Positions 35,422 to 43,783 of a stretch of 64,000 nucleotides of DNA are shown in pieces (within the stretch, counting starts at the first letter, position 1; each line of letters opens with the position of its first letter). The stretch covers positions 1,261,240-1,325,239 of the forward strand of contig NZ_CH902578.1 in assembly GCF_000152805.1 (NCBI RefSeq), given 5' to 3'. A model generated the notes under the pieces. That model had not been told where the DNA came from. It saw nothing but the letters and a program-made list of their open reading frames with translations, and searched no databases. This stretch comes from Maritimibacter alkaliphilus HTCC2654. Its GTDB lineage: Bacteria > Pseudomonadota > Alphaproteobacteria > Rhodobacterales > Rhodobacteraceae. The translations under genes were made by a program, and so were the position numbers.

Positions 35422-35431
35422 CTGATATATC
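35422..35431 (-). promoter_or_regulatory. Operator-like element before ribB (CTGATATATC)
   Basis: The 10-base CTGATATATC is the exact reverse complement of the element at 35745-35754. It lies about 150 bases before the ribB start. Such AT-rich palindromes with a central TATA are used by FCD-type GntR proteins, one of which is encoded at 38561-39214. Confidence 0.45.
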
Positions 35432-35743
35432 TTTTGCTGCATTTCGTCCAGAATGAACTTCGCCCTCGCCGCACCGGAGGGCCTTGGCGTGATCTGTCAC
35501 TTGCCAGCCTTCAGCCCTCAGCTCGACCCCGCTCGCGATGTGGGGCCCAGCCTGAAGCTGGGGCGAAACTTCTTAATTTCACCAATATTATATGGCTTTA
35601 AGGCCACCATTGCACCCGTCGACAAAACAGTCATCCGGCTCAACCCCGCCAAATCCGCCCAACACATTTCGCCGCCCTCAGAGGCGCGGCCCGCGCATCC
35701 CAGATGATCCTCACAAAAATTCCCTTTGCCGGAATCACCTTTA

Positions 35744-35753
35744 TGATATATCA
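35744..35753. promoter_or_regulatory. Operator-like palindrome TGATATATCA before the monooxygenase operon
   Basis: A perfect 10-bp palindrome 66-75 bases before the monooxygenase start codon, matched in inverted orientation at 35422-35431 before the divergent operon. Probable target of the operon's own GntR regulator (inference). Confidence 0.5.
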
Positions 35754-35818
35754 GTTTCGAAGTCCGGCACCGATGAGGAGTTCGCGCCGCCGGACAGAAC
35801 AACTGGGAGGAATACCAA

Positions 35819-37072
35819 ATGAATATTTCCGTTAGCGCAGACGCGCTGTCGGCCGATCTCGCACGCGAAAAGCAGGACCATCAGAAGATCGTCGATGACA
35901 TCCTTGCGAAGGTCGAAGAGATCAGCGGCGCTCTGGAAGAAGAAGCCGCACCCTCGGAAGAACTTGGGAAACTGACGGACAAAGCCGTCGATCTTCTGTT
36001 CTCGACCGGGATGCCGCAGGCCTACATCCCCAAGGAACTGGGCGGCAAAGGACTTTTCCCCGGCGAAGCGCAATCGTTCCTGAGCCGCGTCGCCTATTAC
36101 GACGGCTCGCTCGCCTGGGTGAACACGATCTTCGCCTGCGCCGGTCTGATGGTGTCCTACCTGCCCGAAGACGTGTCCGAAGAGCTGTTCTCGGGCGGCA
36201 AGCGGATTTCCTTCAGCGCCGTCAGCAACGGTCAGGGCACGGCGGTCAAGACGGATGACGGCTGGGTCGTGTCGGGTCGCTACCGCTATGCCAGTGCGAT
36301 CAAGCACGCGACGCACGTCTTCATGCCCGCGATGAAGATCATCGACGGCAACCCGGTCCCGCCGCCCTTCGGCATGGGCTTTTTCCTGATCCCGATCGAG
36401 GCGGTCACGGATCGCGGCAACTGGGACACCATCGGTCTGCAAGCGACCGGCAGCGTGGACATCGAGGTCAAGGATCACCTGATCCCGCTCACCCATGAGG
36501 TCGACGTGATGTCGCCGCCAAAACGCGGTGGCCGCGCCGTGTCGGGCGGTATGAACGTTCTGATCCCGACCATGCATCTGGGCTTCGCCATCGGCACCGC
36601 CGAGCGTCTGCTGGACGAAATGAAGACCGTGGGCAACAAGAAGCCGCCGGTGCCGGGCGCGAAATCCATCGGCGAGAAAGACCCGTTCCGCATCGAATAC
36701 GCCCACCATGCGATGAAAGCGGCAGCGGCCCGTGCGCTGGTCGACGACGTGATGGAAAGCGTGGACAACACCCTGCGCAAGGGCGAGCAGCTTTCGACCC
36801 GTCAAAGCACCATGCTGCGCGCGGTCAACATCCACGCCCACGACGTGGCCCGTGACATCGCCGAATGGGCGTTCCAGCGCGGCGGCGGCGATGCTCTGCG
36901 TGAAGGCCGGCTTCAGCGGATCATCCGCGACACGCTTGCCGGGTGTCAGCATTTCTTTGCGAACGACCAGAACTACGTGAACGTCGGCTTCGAACTGATG
37001 GGCGCGCCGGACGACCACATGTGGCTTGGCCTGTTCGACTTCGGTCCCATGCCGTCGGCGCCCGCAGCCTGA
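35819..37072 (+). CDS. Acyl-CoA-dehydrogenase-fold flavin-dependent monooxygenase (oxygenase component)
   Basis: 417 aa. The fold is that of acyl-CoA dehydrogenases, but the pattern (SGRYRYASAIKHATHVFM, then GSVDIEVKDHLIP, and a C terminus without the IQR/GT dehydrogenase motif) is that of group D flavin monooxygenases such as HpaB-C2, HsaA and DszC. They use reduced FMN or FAD from a partner reductase. The partner is encoded two genes downstream. It should hydroxylate an aromatic or heterocyclic substrate. GGGAGG before the ATG supports the start. The N terminus (1-60) is a charged helical segment. Confidence 0.82.
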   Translation: MNISVSADALSADLAREKQDHQKIVDDILAKVEEISGALEEEAAPSEELGKLTDKAVDLLFSTGMPQAYIPKELGGKGLFPGEAQSFLSRVAYYDGSLAWVNTIFACAGLMVSYLPEDVSEELFSGGKRISFSAVSNGQGTAVKTDDGWVVSGRYRYASAIKHATHVFMPAMKIIDGNPVPPPFGMGFFLIPIEAVTDRGNWDTIGLQATGSVDIEVKDHLIPLTHEVDVMSPPKRGGRAVSGGMNVLIPTMHLGFAIGTAERLLDEMKTVGNKKPPVPGAKSIGEKDPFRIEYAHHAMKAAAARALVDDVMESVDNTLRKGEQLSTRQSTMLRAVNIHAHDVARDIAEWAFQRGGGDALREGRLQRIIRDTLAGCQHFFANDQNYVNVGFELMGAPDDHMWLGLFDFGPMPSAPAA

Positions 37073-37095
37073 TCGCCCACGAAAGGATACATGAC

Positions 37096-37887
37096 ATGAG
37101 TTTGGGTGAAAATTTCACGCGCGGCGTGGTCGAAGCTTTCGGCTACAAGATCCCCTATATCGAAGCTGGCGAAGGCGAGGTTCTGATCAGCCTTCCGGGC
37201 TCAGCGGGGCTTGAGCTGTCGACAGCCAAGGACGAGCTTGCCAAGTCCTATCGCGTCATCGAACTGGACCCGCCGGGCTGGGGCGAAACGACCCCGCTGG
37301 AGGGCCGGATGCGCCAACGCGACGTGGCCATCGTTCTGGCAACAGCCATTCAGGAGATGGGTATCGACAGTTACCACCTTTTGGGGACGTCGATGGGGGG
37401 CGCCAATGCCTATTGGCTCGCCTCGCAATATCCCGACCGGGTCAAGTCGATCATCCTCGAGGCGCCGATGCTGTTCACCGGCCCGGACGAGTTGATCGAC
37501 CCCAGTGCGCTTCAGATGATTGAGGCGCTGGTGGGCGGGATGCCCATTCCAGATATGTCCGGCTACCCGGCCCCGCCGCCCCATCCCAACAAGCCGTGGG
37601 CGGACGAGGCGTTCTTTCGCGAACAGATGCGGCGGCGCTTTGTGATGATGGCCAAGTCGGACCATTCCTACGACGCGCTCGAGCTTCGGGCCTTCGCGCA
37701 GACGTCCGAGATCCCGACCCTGCTTCTGTTCGGAACCGAGGAAGAGATCCTGAACCAAGGCTACCCCGAGCATTTCAAATCGCTCGTGCGCGGCGGCAAG
37801 GTCAGTATTCTGGAGGGCGGGATTCACGACCTTCAGAACTCGGTCCCCGATGCGTTCGTGGCCGAAGTGAAAGCCCATATCGACTAA
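37096..37887 (+). CDS. Alpha/beta hydrolase
   Basis: 263 aa from ATG 37096 (GAAAGGATAC before it). Nucleophile Ser99 in GTSMGG, catalytic His244 in EGGIHDLQN, oxyanion region LPGSAG at 33-38. At the usual Asp position of the acid residue the sequence has a Glu cluster (FGTEEEI, 212-218). Similar hydrolases follow ring-cleavage dioxygenases, but no dioxygenase gene is present here, so it may cut an ester, lactone or C-C bond made by the monooxygenase. It lies 23 bases after the oxygenase gene. Confidence 0.82.
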   Translation: MSLGENFTRGVVEAFGYKIPYIEAGEGEVLISLPGSAGLELSTAKDELAKSYRVIELDPPGWGETTPLEGRMRQRDVAIVLATAIQEMGIDSYHLLGTSMGGANAYWLASQYPDRVKSIILEAPMLFTGPDELIDPSALQMIEALVGGMPIPDMSGYPAPPPHPNKPWADEAFFREQMRRRFVMMAKSDHSYDALELRAFAQTSEIPTLLLFGTEEEILNQGYPEHFKSLVRGGKVSILEGGIHDLQNSVPDAFVAEVKAHID

Positions 37888-37893
37888 GCCAAA

Positions 37894-37922
37894 GGCCGGG
37901 GTGCGCGCGCTGCGCCCCGGCC
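37894..37922 (+). terminator. Intra-operon hairpin before the flavin reductase gene
   Basis: GGCCGGGG (37894-37901) pairs with CCCCGGCC (37915-37922), and inner GC-rich bases extend the stem. No T run follows. It is likely an mRNA stabiliser or attenuator between the hydrolase and reductase genes. Confidence 0.55.
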
Positions 37923-37978
37923 ACCCTGCCCCGCCTATCCAAGTGCCGGGCAGACCACTCCGATCAAAGGACTGTGCC

Positions 37979-38473
37979 GTGACCACGCCCGACATCGACC
38001 CCGCTCTGTTTCGTGACGCGATGAGCCGTCTGGCCGCGTCCGTGAACATCATCACGACCGAACATGACGGCACACGGCGCGGCTGCACGGCCACCGCCGT
38101 CTGTTCCCTGTCCGACACGCCCGCATCGCTTATCGTCTGCCTGAACCGGGGCAGCAGCACCGGGCAGCTTATTCAGGCCTCCGGCATCGTCGGCGTGAAC
38201 CTGTGCGACAGCGCCGACAACGACACCGCCGCCCTGTTCGCAAGCAAGGCGGACGACAAGTTTCGCCCGGGCATGTGGGACGAGGGCGTGGTCACCGGCG
38301 CACCGCTCCTGCGCTCGGCAGTTGCCGGGTTCGAAGGCCGGGTGGTCGAGGCCAAGGCTTTTGGCTCCCACATCATCTTCATCGTCGAAATCGTCGCCGT
38401 GACGGTGGCCGATCAGGCGCGCGCGCCGCTTTTGTACCTGAACCGGGCCTTCGGGGCCTTTGCCGCGCACTGA
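37979..38473 (+). CDS. Flavin reductase (HpaC-like)
   Basis: 164 aa from the GTG at 37979, which has AAAGGA seven bases before; no ATG fits. Flavin reductase-like domain: RDAMSRLAASVNIITTEHDG, RRGCTATAVCSLSDTPASLIVCLNRGSST and GVNLCDSADN are the usual FMN-binding segments. It makes reduced flavin with NAD(P)H for the oxygenase at 35819. Placement in the same operon identifies the pair as a two-component monooxygenase. Confidence 0.87.
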   Translation: MTTPDIDPALFRDAMSRLAASVNIITTEHDGTRRGCTATAVCSLSDTPASLIVCLNRGSSTGQLIQASGIVGVNLCDSADNDTAALFASKADDKFRPGMWDEGVVTGAPLLRSAVAGFEGRVVEAKAFGSHIIFIVEIVAVTVADQARAPLLYLNRAFGAFAAH

Positions 38474-38560
38474 CCACCCGGCCCCCATCGGGCTCATCCC
38501 TTGAAGTCTTGCGCAATGTCGCGGATTTTGGGGCCGGACCCTATGGAAGGCTTCGCCCAG

Positions 38561-39214
38561 ATGAACCTTGAGACCACCAAAATCAGCCTTGCCGAGCAAT
38601 GCTACGAGCATATCCGCAAACTGATCCTTGACGGCGAAATCGAGGCGGGGTCGCGGTTCAACGAAAAGGAACTGATCGAACGGGTGGGTTTCGGGCGCAC
38701 CCCGGTCCGCGAGGCACTGGCGCGGCTCGACATGGAAGGCATCATCCAGACGATGCCTCGCGCCGGTTACGTGCTGTCCAAGATAGACCTTGCCGCGATC
38801 GAGGATCATTTCCTCGTCTGGCGTTTCGTCGGCCCGAAAATCGTGCGCAAGGCGGCCGAGAATATCACCGAGGATGAGAAGAGCCTGCTCGAGAGATACT
38901 CGCGGGACATGTATGCCGGCACGGAGCTTGACGAATGGCTCCGCGTGTCAGCGATCATCTTCGACATCCTGACGGAAGCGACCCAGAGCCCCAACCTGAC
39001 CTATATCAACCGCCGGTTGTCGTGCCAGATGCACCGCATTTACGGGCTGTATTTCCGTTCGGAACACGGTGAGCGGTGGCTGCGGGACCAGTCCGATTTT
39101 TTTCTGCGTGGCGACTGGACGGCCGACCCGGAACTGGCCGAGTTGCAGATGAAAGCCGCTATCCGCCACGCCTATATCGAGATTCGCGAGATGATCGCGG
39201 CCGCCGAAGACTAG
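38561..39214 (+). CDS. GntR-family regulator, FCD type
   Basis: 217 aa from ATG 38561, which has GGAAGG nine bases before; ATG 38543 is an alternative. Winged HTH over residues 10-75 (IRKLILDGEIEAGSRFNEKELIERVGFGRTPVREALARLDMEG), then an all-helical FCD ligand domain. It is the last gene of the monooxygenase operon and the likely owner of the TGATATATC elements between the divergent operons. Effector: probably an aromatic acid or CoA ester (inference). Confidence 0.86.
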   Translation: MNLETTKISLAEQCYEHIRKLILDGEIEAGSRFNEKELIERVGFGRTPVREALARLDMEGIIQTMPRAGYVLSKIDLAAIEDHFLVWRFVGPKIVRKAAENITEDEKSLLERYSRDMYAGTELDEWLRVSAIIFDILTEATQSPNLTYINRRLSCQMHRIYGLYFRSEHGERWLRDQSDFFLRGDWTADPELAELQMKAAIRHAYIEIREMIAAAED

Positions 39215-39224
39215 CCCGCGCGAC

Positions 39225-39929
39225 CTAGTGCGCCGCGATCCCCACGGCGCGCGACAGGATCGTGCCTTCGGCTTCCAGCGCGTCCGGTGTGCCGAGGAAC
39301 GCGCAGCGCCCGCGTTCGATGACCATGACGCGGTCGCAGAACTCCAGCACGGTGCGGACATGCTGCTCGACCAGCACGCAGCCCAGCCCCTCGTCCGTCA
39401 CCATGCGGCGCACCGCATCCATCACCGCGTGGGCAACGGTGGGCGACAGACCTTCGAGCGGCTCGTCCAGCATCAAAAAGCGCGGTGCGGTCATGATGGC
39501 GCGCGCGATCGACAGCATCTGCTGCTCGCCGCCCGACAGATCGGCGCCAAGGTTGCGCATCCGCTCGCCCAGTCGCGGGAACACCGCGACGGCATGATCC
39601 AGCCGCTCCGCATCCGCGCTGGCCGAAAGCAGGTTCTCGCGGACCGTGAGCGAACGGAACACATCGCGGGTCTGCGGCACCACGGCGACGCCAAGCTTGT
39701 TGCGCTGGAAGGCGGGGCGCTGGGTCACATCGGCCCCGCCCACCTCGACCGTGCCGCGATGCACCTTGGCGTCCCCCATCATCGCGCGCAGGATCGTGGT
39801 CTTGCCCGCCCCGTTGCGCCCAAGGATGCCCAGCTTTTCACCGGGGGCGACCCGGACCGAGATATCCTCGACCGCGACGGTGCGACCATAGCCTGCGTGA
39901 ACGGCGTTCCATGCGATACTGTCCGTCAT
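39225..39929 (-). CDS. livF: Branched-chain amino acid-type ABC transporter ATPase (LivF)
   Basis: 234 aa. Walker A GRNGAGKTT, signature LSGGEQQMLSIARAI, Walker B FLMLDEP and VEQHV switch are intact. Last gene of the LivKHMGF-type importer operon read leftward from 43695. The start overlaps the livG stop (39926-39929). Members of this family often import aromatic acids in degradation loci. Convergent with the GntR gene, with a 10-base gap. Confidence 0.88.
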   Translation of the reverse strand: MTDSIAWNAVHAGYGRTVAVEDISVRVAPGEKLGILGRNGAGKTTILRAMMGDAKVHRGTVEVGGADVTQRPAFQRNKLGVAVVPQTRDVFRSLTVRENLLSASADAERLDHAVAVFPRLGERMRNLGADLSGGEQQMLSIARAIMTAPRFLMLDEPLEGLSPTVAHAVMDAVRRMVTDEGLGCVLVEQHVRTVLEFCDRVMVIERGRCAFLGTPDALEAEGTILSRAVGIAAH

Positions 39930-40675
39930 TCGTCCGCCTCTCCCAGATAGATGGCCCGCACATCGTCGTTCGCCGCGATCTCGTCCGTGGTGCCGGTGGC
40001 GAAGACGCCGCCGTTCACCAGAACGACGATACGCTCGGCGAAGCGGAACACGAGGTCCATGTCATGTTCGATGAACACCACGCCCAGATCGCTGGGCAGC
40101 CGTTCGATCGCGTCCATGATGATGTGGCTTTCGCTTTGCGGCACGCCCGCAGCGGGTTCGTCCAGAAGCAGAACGCGCGGCTGCATGACAAGGGCGACCC
40201 CCAGTTCGACCAACCGCTGCTCGCCGTAAGCCAGAAGCGTCACGGGACTATCGCGCCGATCCTGCATCTTGATGTCCGCGAGCACCCGCTCGACGTCGCG
40301 CTCGACCAGATCGGTGCGCGCGCGGCCCCAGCGCAGCTTCAGCCCGGCTTTGTGCTTTTGCACCGCCGCGACACGCAGAATATCGGCCACGGTCATGCTT
40401 TCGAACAGCCGGGTGATCTGGAACGTGCGGATCAGGCCGCGATGGGCGCGGTCCTGCTGCGACATGTGCGTGACGGTGTCGCCCCCGATCAGAACCTCGC
40501 CCGAGGACACGGGCAACGCGCCGCTCATCAGGTTGACGAGCGTTGTCTTGCCCGCCCCGTTCGGCCCGATCAGCGCCACGCGGTCGCCGGACGAGATCGC
40601 CAGATCGACGTTGTTGGTGACGTTCAGACCACCGAAGGATTTGGACAGGCTCCGGGTTTCAAGAAGCGCGCTCAT
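39926..40675 (-). CDS. livG: Branched-chain amino acid-type ABC transporter ATPase (LivG)
   Basis: 249 aa from ATG 40675. Walker A GPNGAGKTT, signature segment LAYGEQRLVELGVAL (an LAYGEQ form usual for LivG), Walker B VLLLDEPAAG, and FIEHDM switch. The C-terminal LivG-type tail DDVRAIYLGE is present. The start overlaps the livM stop (40672-40675). It pairs with LivF to drive the LivHM channel. Confidence 0.88.
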   Translation of the reverse strand: MSALLETRSLSKSFGGLNVTNNVDLAISSGDRVALIGPNGAGKTTLVNLMSGALPVSSGEVLIGGDTVTHMSQQDRAHRGLIRTFQITRLFESMTVADILRVAAVQKHKAGLKLRWGRARTDLVERDVERVLADIKMQDRRDSPVTLLAYGEQRLVELGVALVMQPRVLLLDEPAAGVPQSESHIIMDAIERLPSDLGVVFIEHDMDLVFRFAERIVVLVNGGVFATGTTDEIAANDDVRAIYLGEADE

Positions 40676-41631
40676 GCCGGGGCCCTCCCACGCAGGCGGT
40701 TCACCAGCGCCTCGAGCCCGCCGAACAGGCCCTTGGGCAGGAAGAGGACGATGGCGACGAGGATCGCGCCGACGAACAGCATCCAGCGGACCGGGTCGAT
40801 CTCGGCGGCATAGTGGTGGATCATCATAAAGACGAGCGCACCAAGCAGGCCGCCCCAAAGCCGTCCGGCCCCGCCCATCACCAGCATGACAAGAATGTCG
40901 GCCGAGAACGTGACGCTGAGCGAATGAAGGCCCACGACCTGCACCGTCTGCGCCGACAGCGCCCCGGCCAGACCGGCGATTGCGCCCGACAGCGTGTAAA
41001 GCGCGACCCGGTGGCCAAAGATGTTGCCGCCGAGCGTGGCGACCCGGTCGCCGTCATCGCGCACCGCCCGCACGGTCAGCCCGAAAGGCGAGGCGACGAT
41101 GTGGCGCAAAAGGAGGAACACGAGCCACAGGACGACGGCGGCATACCAGAACGCGAGCCGTCCGTAGAAATCGAACTCGAACACCCCCAAAAGCGGCTTC
41201 ATCACGATGCCATAGAGCCCGTCATCCCCCCCGGTCACGGCGCGGGACTTGTTCACGATCTCATACAGGATCTGCGTGATCGCGACGGTCATCATCAGGA
41301 AGGTCAGGCCATGCGACCGCATCAGCATCAGCGCCGAGAGGAACGCGATGGTCGCGCCCGCCAGCCCGCCGACGATCAGCCCGGTCAGCGGTTCGGCCCA
41401 GACATGCAACGCGTAAAGCGCAGCGCCATAGGCCCCCGCCCCGTACATCGCCGCATGACCCAGCGTGGCAAGCCCCGCGAAGCCCACGACAAGGTCGAGC
41501 GACAGAACGACCAGCGCGGTGATCGCGATCTGCGCCAGAAACGCCTGCTGGTTGGGAAAGATCAGGGCCAAAGCGACGGCGGCAAGCGGGATCACCGCCG
41601 CGGCGCCGATGGATCGGTGAAGGTTCGTCAT
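40672..41631 (-). CDS. livM: Branched-chain amino acid-type ABC transporter permease (LivM)
   Basis: 319 aa, about ten hydrophobic segments. LivM signatures FAGLATLGHAAMYGAGAYGAA and the cytoplasmic VRDDGDRVATLGGNIFGHRV loop (ATPase contact) are clear. Start ATG 41631, seven bases after the livH stop. The frame extends upstream but overlaps livH. Confidence 0.88.
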   Translation of the reverse strand: MTNLHRSIGAAAVIPLAAVALALIFPNQQAFLAQIAITALVVLSLDLVVGFAGLATLGHAAMYGAGAYGAALYALHVWAEPLTGLIVGGLAGATIAFLSALMLMRSHGLTFLMMTVAITQILYEIVNKSRAVTGGDDGLYGIVMKPLLGVFEFDFYGRLAFWYAAVVLWLVFLLLRHIVASPFGLTVRAVRDDGDRVATLGGNIFGHRVALYTLSGAIAGLAGALSAQTVQVVGLHSLSVTFSADILVMLVMGGAGRLWGGLLGALVFMMIHHYAAEIDPVRWMLFVGAILVAIVLFLPKGLFGGLEALVNRLRGRAPA

Positions 41632-41638
41632 GACAGCC

Positions 41639-42511
41639 TCAGGTCTTGGACGTGCGCCGGAACAGACCCTCGGGCCGCCAGCTGAGTACGAGAAGCATGA
41701 GCGCGTAAAGCGCGATGGTGGCGAAGTCGGGGGCAAGGTACTTGCCGGCCGTTTCGACGGTGCCCAGCAAAAGCGCGGCCACGAAGCTGCCCAGCATGTT
41801 ACCCGGCCCGCCCACCGCCACGACGGCGAGGAACAGCACGAGGTATTTCAGCGGGTAGTATGGCTCGACCGGCAAAAGCTCGGCCCCGGCCACACCGCCC
41901 AGCCCGGCCAGCGCGGCCCCGATGGCAAAGGCGGCGGCATAGATGTGCCGGGTGTTGATCCCCAACTCGCCCGCCGCGCGCGGGTTGTCGACCGTGGCGC
42001 GCAGGCGAATGCCGAACCGGGTCCGCTCGAACAACAGCCAGATGCCGATCAGGGTCGCCAGACCCAGCACCAGCGGCACGAAGCGTTGGGTCGGCACCTG
42101 CCGGAAACCAAGGTCGGTGGCGCCCCTCAGAAATTCGGGCAGCCGGACGGGCACCAGAGAGTTGCCGAACATCATGCCCGACAAGGCGATGCCCATGAAC
42201 ACCAGCCCGATGGTCAGAAGAACCTGATCCAGTTCGGGCCGGTGATACAGCCGCCGGATCAGCGCGATCTCAAGCCCGTAGGCAATCGCGCCTGCCGCAA
42301 GCGCGGCGCAGATCAGCGCCAGACCATAAGGCAGACCCAGCGCCGTGATGGCGGTTGCGGCCGCATATCCCCCGATCATCGCGAATGTCCCGTGAGCAAG
42401 GTTCACGAAGCGCATCAGGCCAAGCGTGACCGTCAGACCGACTGACACCATGAACAGAACCAACCCATAAGCGATTCCGTCGATCAGGATGCTTGCGATA
42501 AGGGAAAACAT
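41639..42511 (-). CDS. livH: Branched-chain amino acid-type ABC transporter permease (LivH)
   Basis: 290 aa, about eight hydrophobic segments. LivH features: GLVLFMVSVGLTVTLGLMRFVNLAHG near the N terminus and the loop RATVDNPRAAGELGINTRHIYAAAF. GAGGGGG before the ATG is the ribosome site. It forms the channel with LivM. Confidence 0.88.
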   Translation of the reverse strand: MFSLIASILIDGIAYGLVLFMVSVGLTVTLGLMRFVNLAHGTFAMIGGYAAATAITALGLPYGLALICAALAAGAIAYGLEIALIRRLYHRPELDQVLLTIGLVFMGIALSGMMFGNSLVPVRLPEFLRGATDLGFRQVPTQRFVPLVLGLATLIGIWLLFERTRFGIRLRATVDNPRAAGELGINTRHIYAAAFAIGAALAGLGGVAGAELLPVEPYYPLKYLVLFLAVVAVGGPGNMLGSFVAALLLGTVETAGKYLAPDFATIALYALMLLVLSWRPEGLFRRTSKT

Positions 42512-42525
42512 GCGGCCGCCCCCTC

Positions 42526-43695
42526 TTACTGCGCCGCGCCGTAGTCGGGCTGCGCTTCGAAGGTCTTGATCTCGCGGTTTACGAGACGACCGTTCTCTTC
42601 CTGCTCGACGACGCGGATATAGACGTTCTGAACGATGTCGCGCGTCTTGGGGTCGATGCTGATCGGGCCACGCGGGCTTTCCCAGCTTGCCCCGGCGATG
42701 GCCGCGATGGCCCCGTCAGGATCGGCTTCGCCCCCGGTCGCGCGGATCATTTCATAAAGCGCATGGGTGCCGTCGAAGGCCGACACGGTGGCCGGGTTCG
42801 GTTCGGCATCGGGATAAAGCTCGGCCAGCTTCGCCTTGAACGCGTCGTTTTCAGCGGACTCGTGCGCGGCGGAATAGAAATACCCGGTCTCAAGCCCGAT
42901 CGCGGCCTCGCCCAGCGACTGAAGGTCCACTTCCTGCGTCTCGGAGGTGCCGACAAACGCGATGCCCGCATCGTCCAGACCGTTGTCGCGGTAGGCGTTC
43001 ACGAAGCTGAAGGTGGGCGGGCCGTAAGGCAGGAACACAAAGAGCGCGTCGGGCTTTTTCAGCTGGATCGACTGAAGGTAGGGGCCGAAGTCGGTGGTCG
43101 ACAGCGGCATCCGGATCGATTCCAGCACCTCGCCGCCGCCCTCGGTGAAGGCTTTGACAAAGCTGGTTTCCGCATCGACGCCGGGGCCATAATCGCTCAC
43201 CGCCGTCACGACGGTCGTGTAGCCTTTGTCCAGCGCGTTCTGCGCGGTCGGGACCGACACCTGCGGCAGCGTGTTCGACGTGCGCACATAGTACGGCGAC
43301 TGCGACACGACCGCCGAGGCGGAGGCGTTGAAGATCACCGTGGGGATCTTGGCCTGCGCCGAAATCCCGGCGGCGGCGATGGCGTTCGGCGTGAACACGA
43401 AGCCTGCAAGGTATTGCACCCCGTCACGCGCCACCAGTTCCTGCGCCAGCGCACGGGCGCGGCCCGGATCGGGCGATTGCAGGTCGCGGTAGATGAACTC
43501 CACCTCGATCCCGTCGGCGGGTTGGCCGTTCATCGCGACATAGGTTTCGATCCCCTGCCGGAACGGTTCCCCGAACGAGCCGGAGAAGGGCCCCGAGAAC
43601 GGGCCGACCACGCCGACCTTCACGGTCTCGGCAAGGGCCGGCAGGCATGTCAAAGCAGCAACGAGCGTGGCTGCCAATAGTCGTTTGGTCGTCAT
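42526..43695 (-). CDS. livK: Branched-chain amino acid-type ABC substrate-binding protein
   Basis: 389 aa, signal peptide residues 1-22 (LLAATLVAALTCLPALA). Type I periplasmic binding fold: GVVGPFSGPFSGSFGEPFRQGI at the start, and a central segment with IFNASASAVVSQSPYYVRTSNT typical of aromatic- or amide-binding members. GGGAGGAACC before the ATG. First gene of the importer proper. The LigM-like demethylase gene lies just upstream on the same strand, suggesting a methoxylated aromatic acid as ligand (inference). Confidence 0.87.
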   Translation of the reverse strand: MTTKRLLAATLVAALTCLPALAETVKVGVVGPFSGPFSGSFGEPFRQGIETYVAMNGQPADGIEVEFIYRDLQSPDPGRARALAQELVARDGVQYLAGFVFTPNAIAAAGISAQAKIPTVIFNASASAVVSQSPYYVRTSNTLPQVSVPTAQNALDKGYTTVVTAVSDYGPGVDAETSFVKAFTEGGGEVLESIRMPLSTTDFGPYLQSIQLKKPDALFVFLPYGPPTFSFVNAYRDNGLDDAGIAFVGTSETQEVDLQSLGEAAIGLETGYFYSAAHESAENDAFKAKLAELYPDAEPNPATVSAFDGTHALYEMIRATGGEADPDGAIAAIAGASWESPRGPISIDPKTRDIVQNVYIRVVEQEENGRLVNREIKTFEAQPDYGAAQ

Positions 43696-43751
43696 TGGTT
43701 CCTCCCAGTTTCATGAGGTTGGACAGACCGCGAAGGGCCTGCCCCGTTGAT

Positions 43752-43777
43752 CCGGCCCGGTGACATCACCGGGCCGG
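43752..43777 (-). terminator. Intra-operon hairpin between the demethylase-like and livK genes
   Basis: CCGGCCCGGTGA (43752-43763) and TCACCGGGCCGG (43766-43777) form a perfect 12-bp stem with a 2-base loop. There is no T run on the minus strand. It probably tunes or stabilises the mRNA between the enzyme and importer genes. Confidence 0.6.
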
Positions 43778-43783
43778 AGAAAC

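Larger units (their letters stand above)
35275..35818. other. 544-base divergent control region
   Basis: No credible gene. It separates the ribB - CoA ligase operon (leftward) from the monooxygenase operon (rightward). It holds a TGATATATC element near each end (35422-35431 and 35745-35754) and a small stem-loop (GCCCAGC at 35545-35551 with GCTGGG just after). An FMN riboswitch was looked for on the minus strand and not found. Confidence 0.5.

Noticed and set aside
35275..35818. FMN riboswitch before ribB
   Set aside because: I looked for the conserved FMN-element blocks on the minus strand and found none. A covariance-model scan would settle it.
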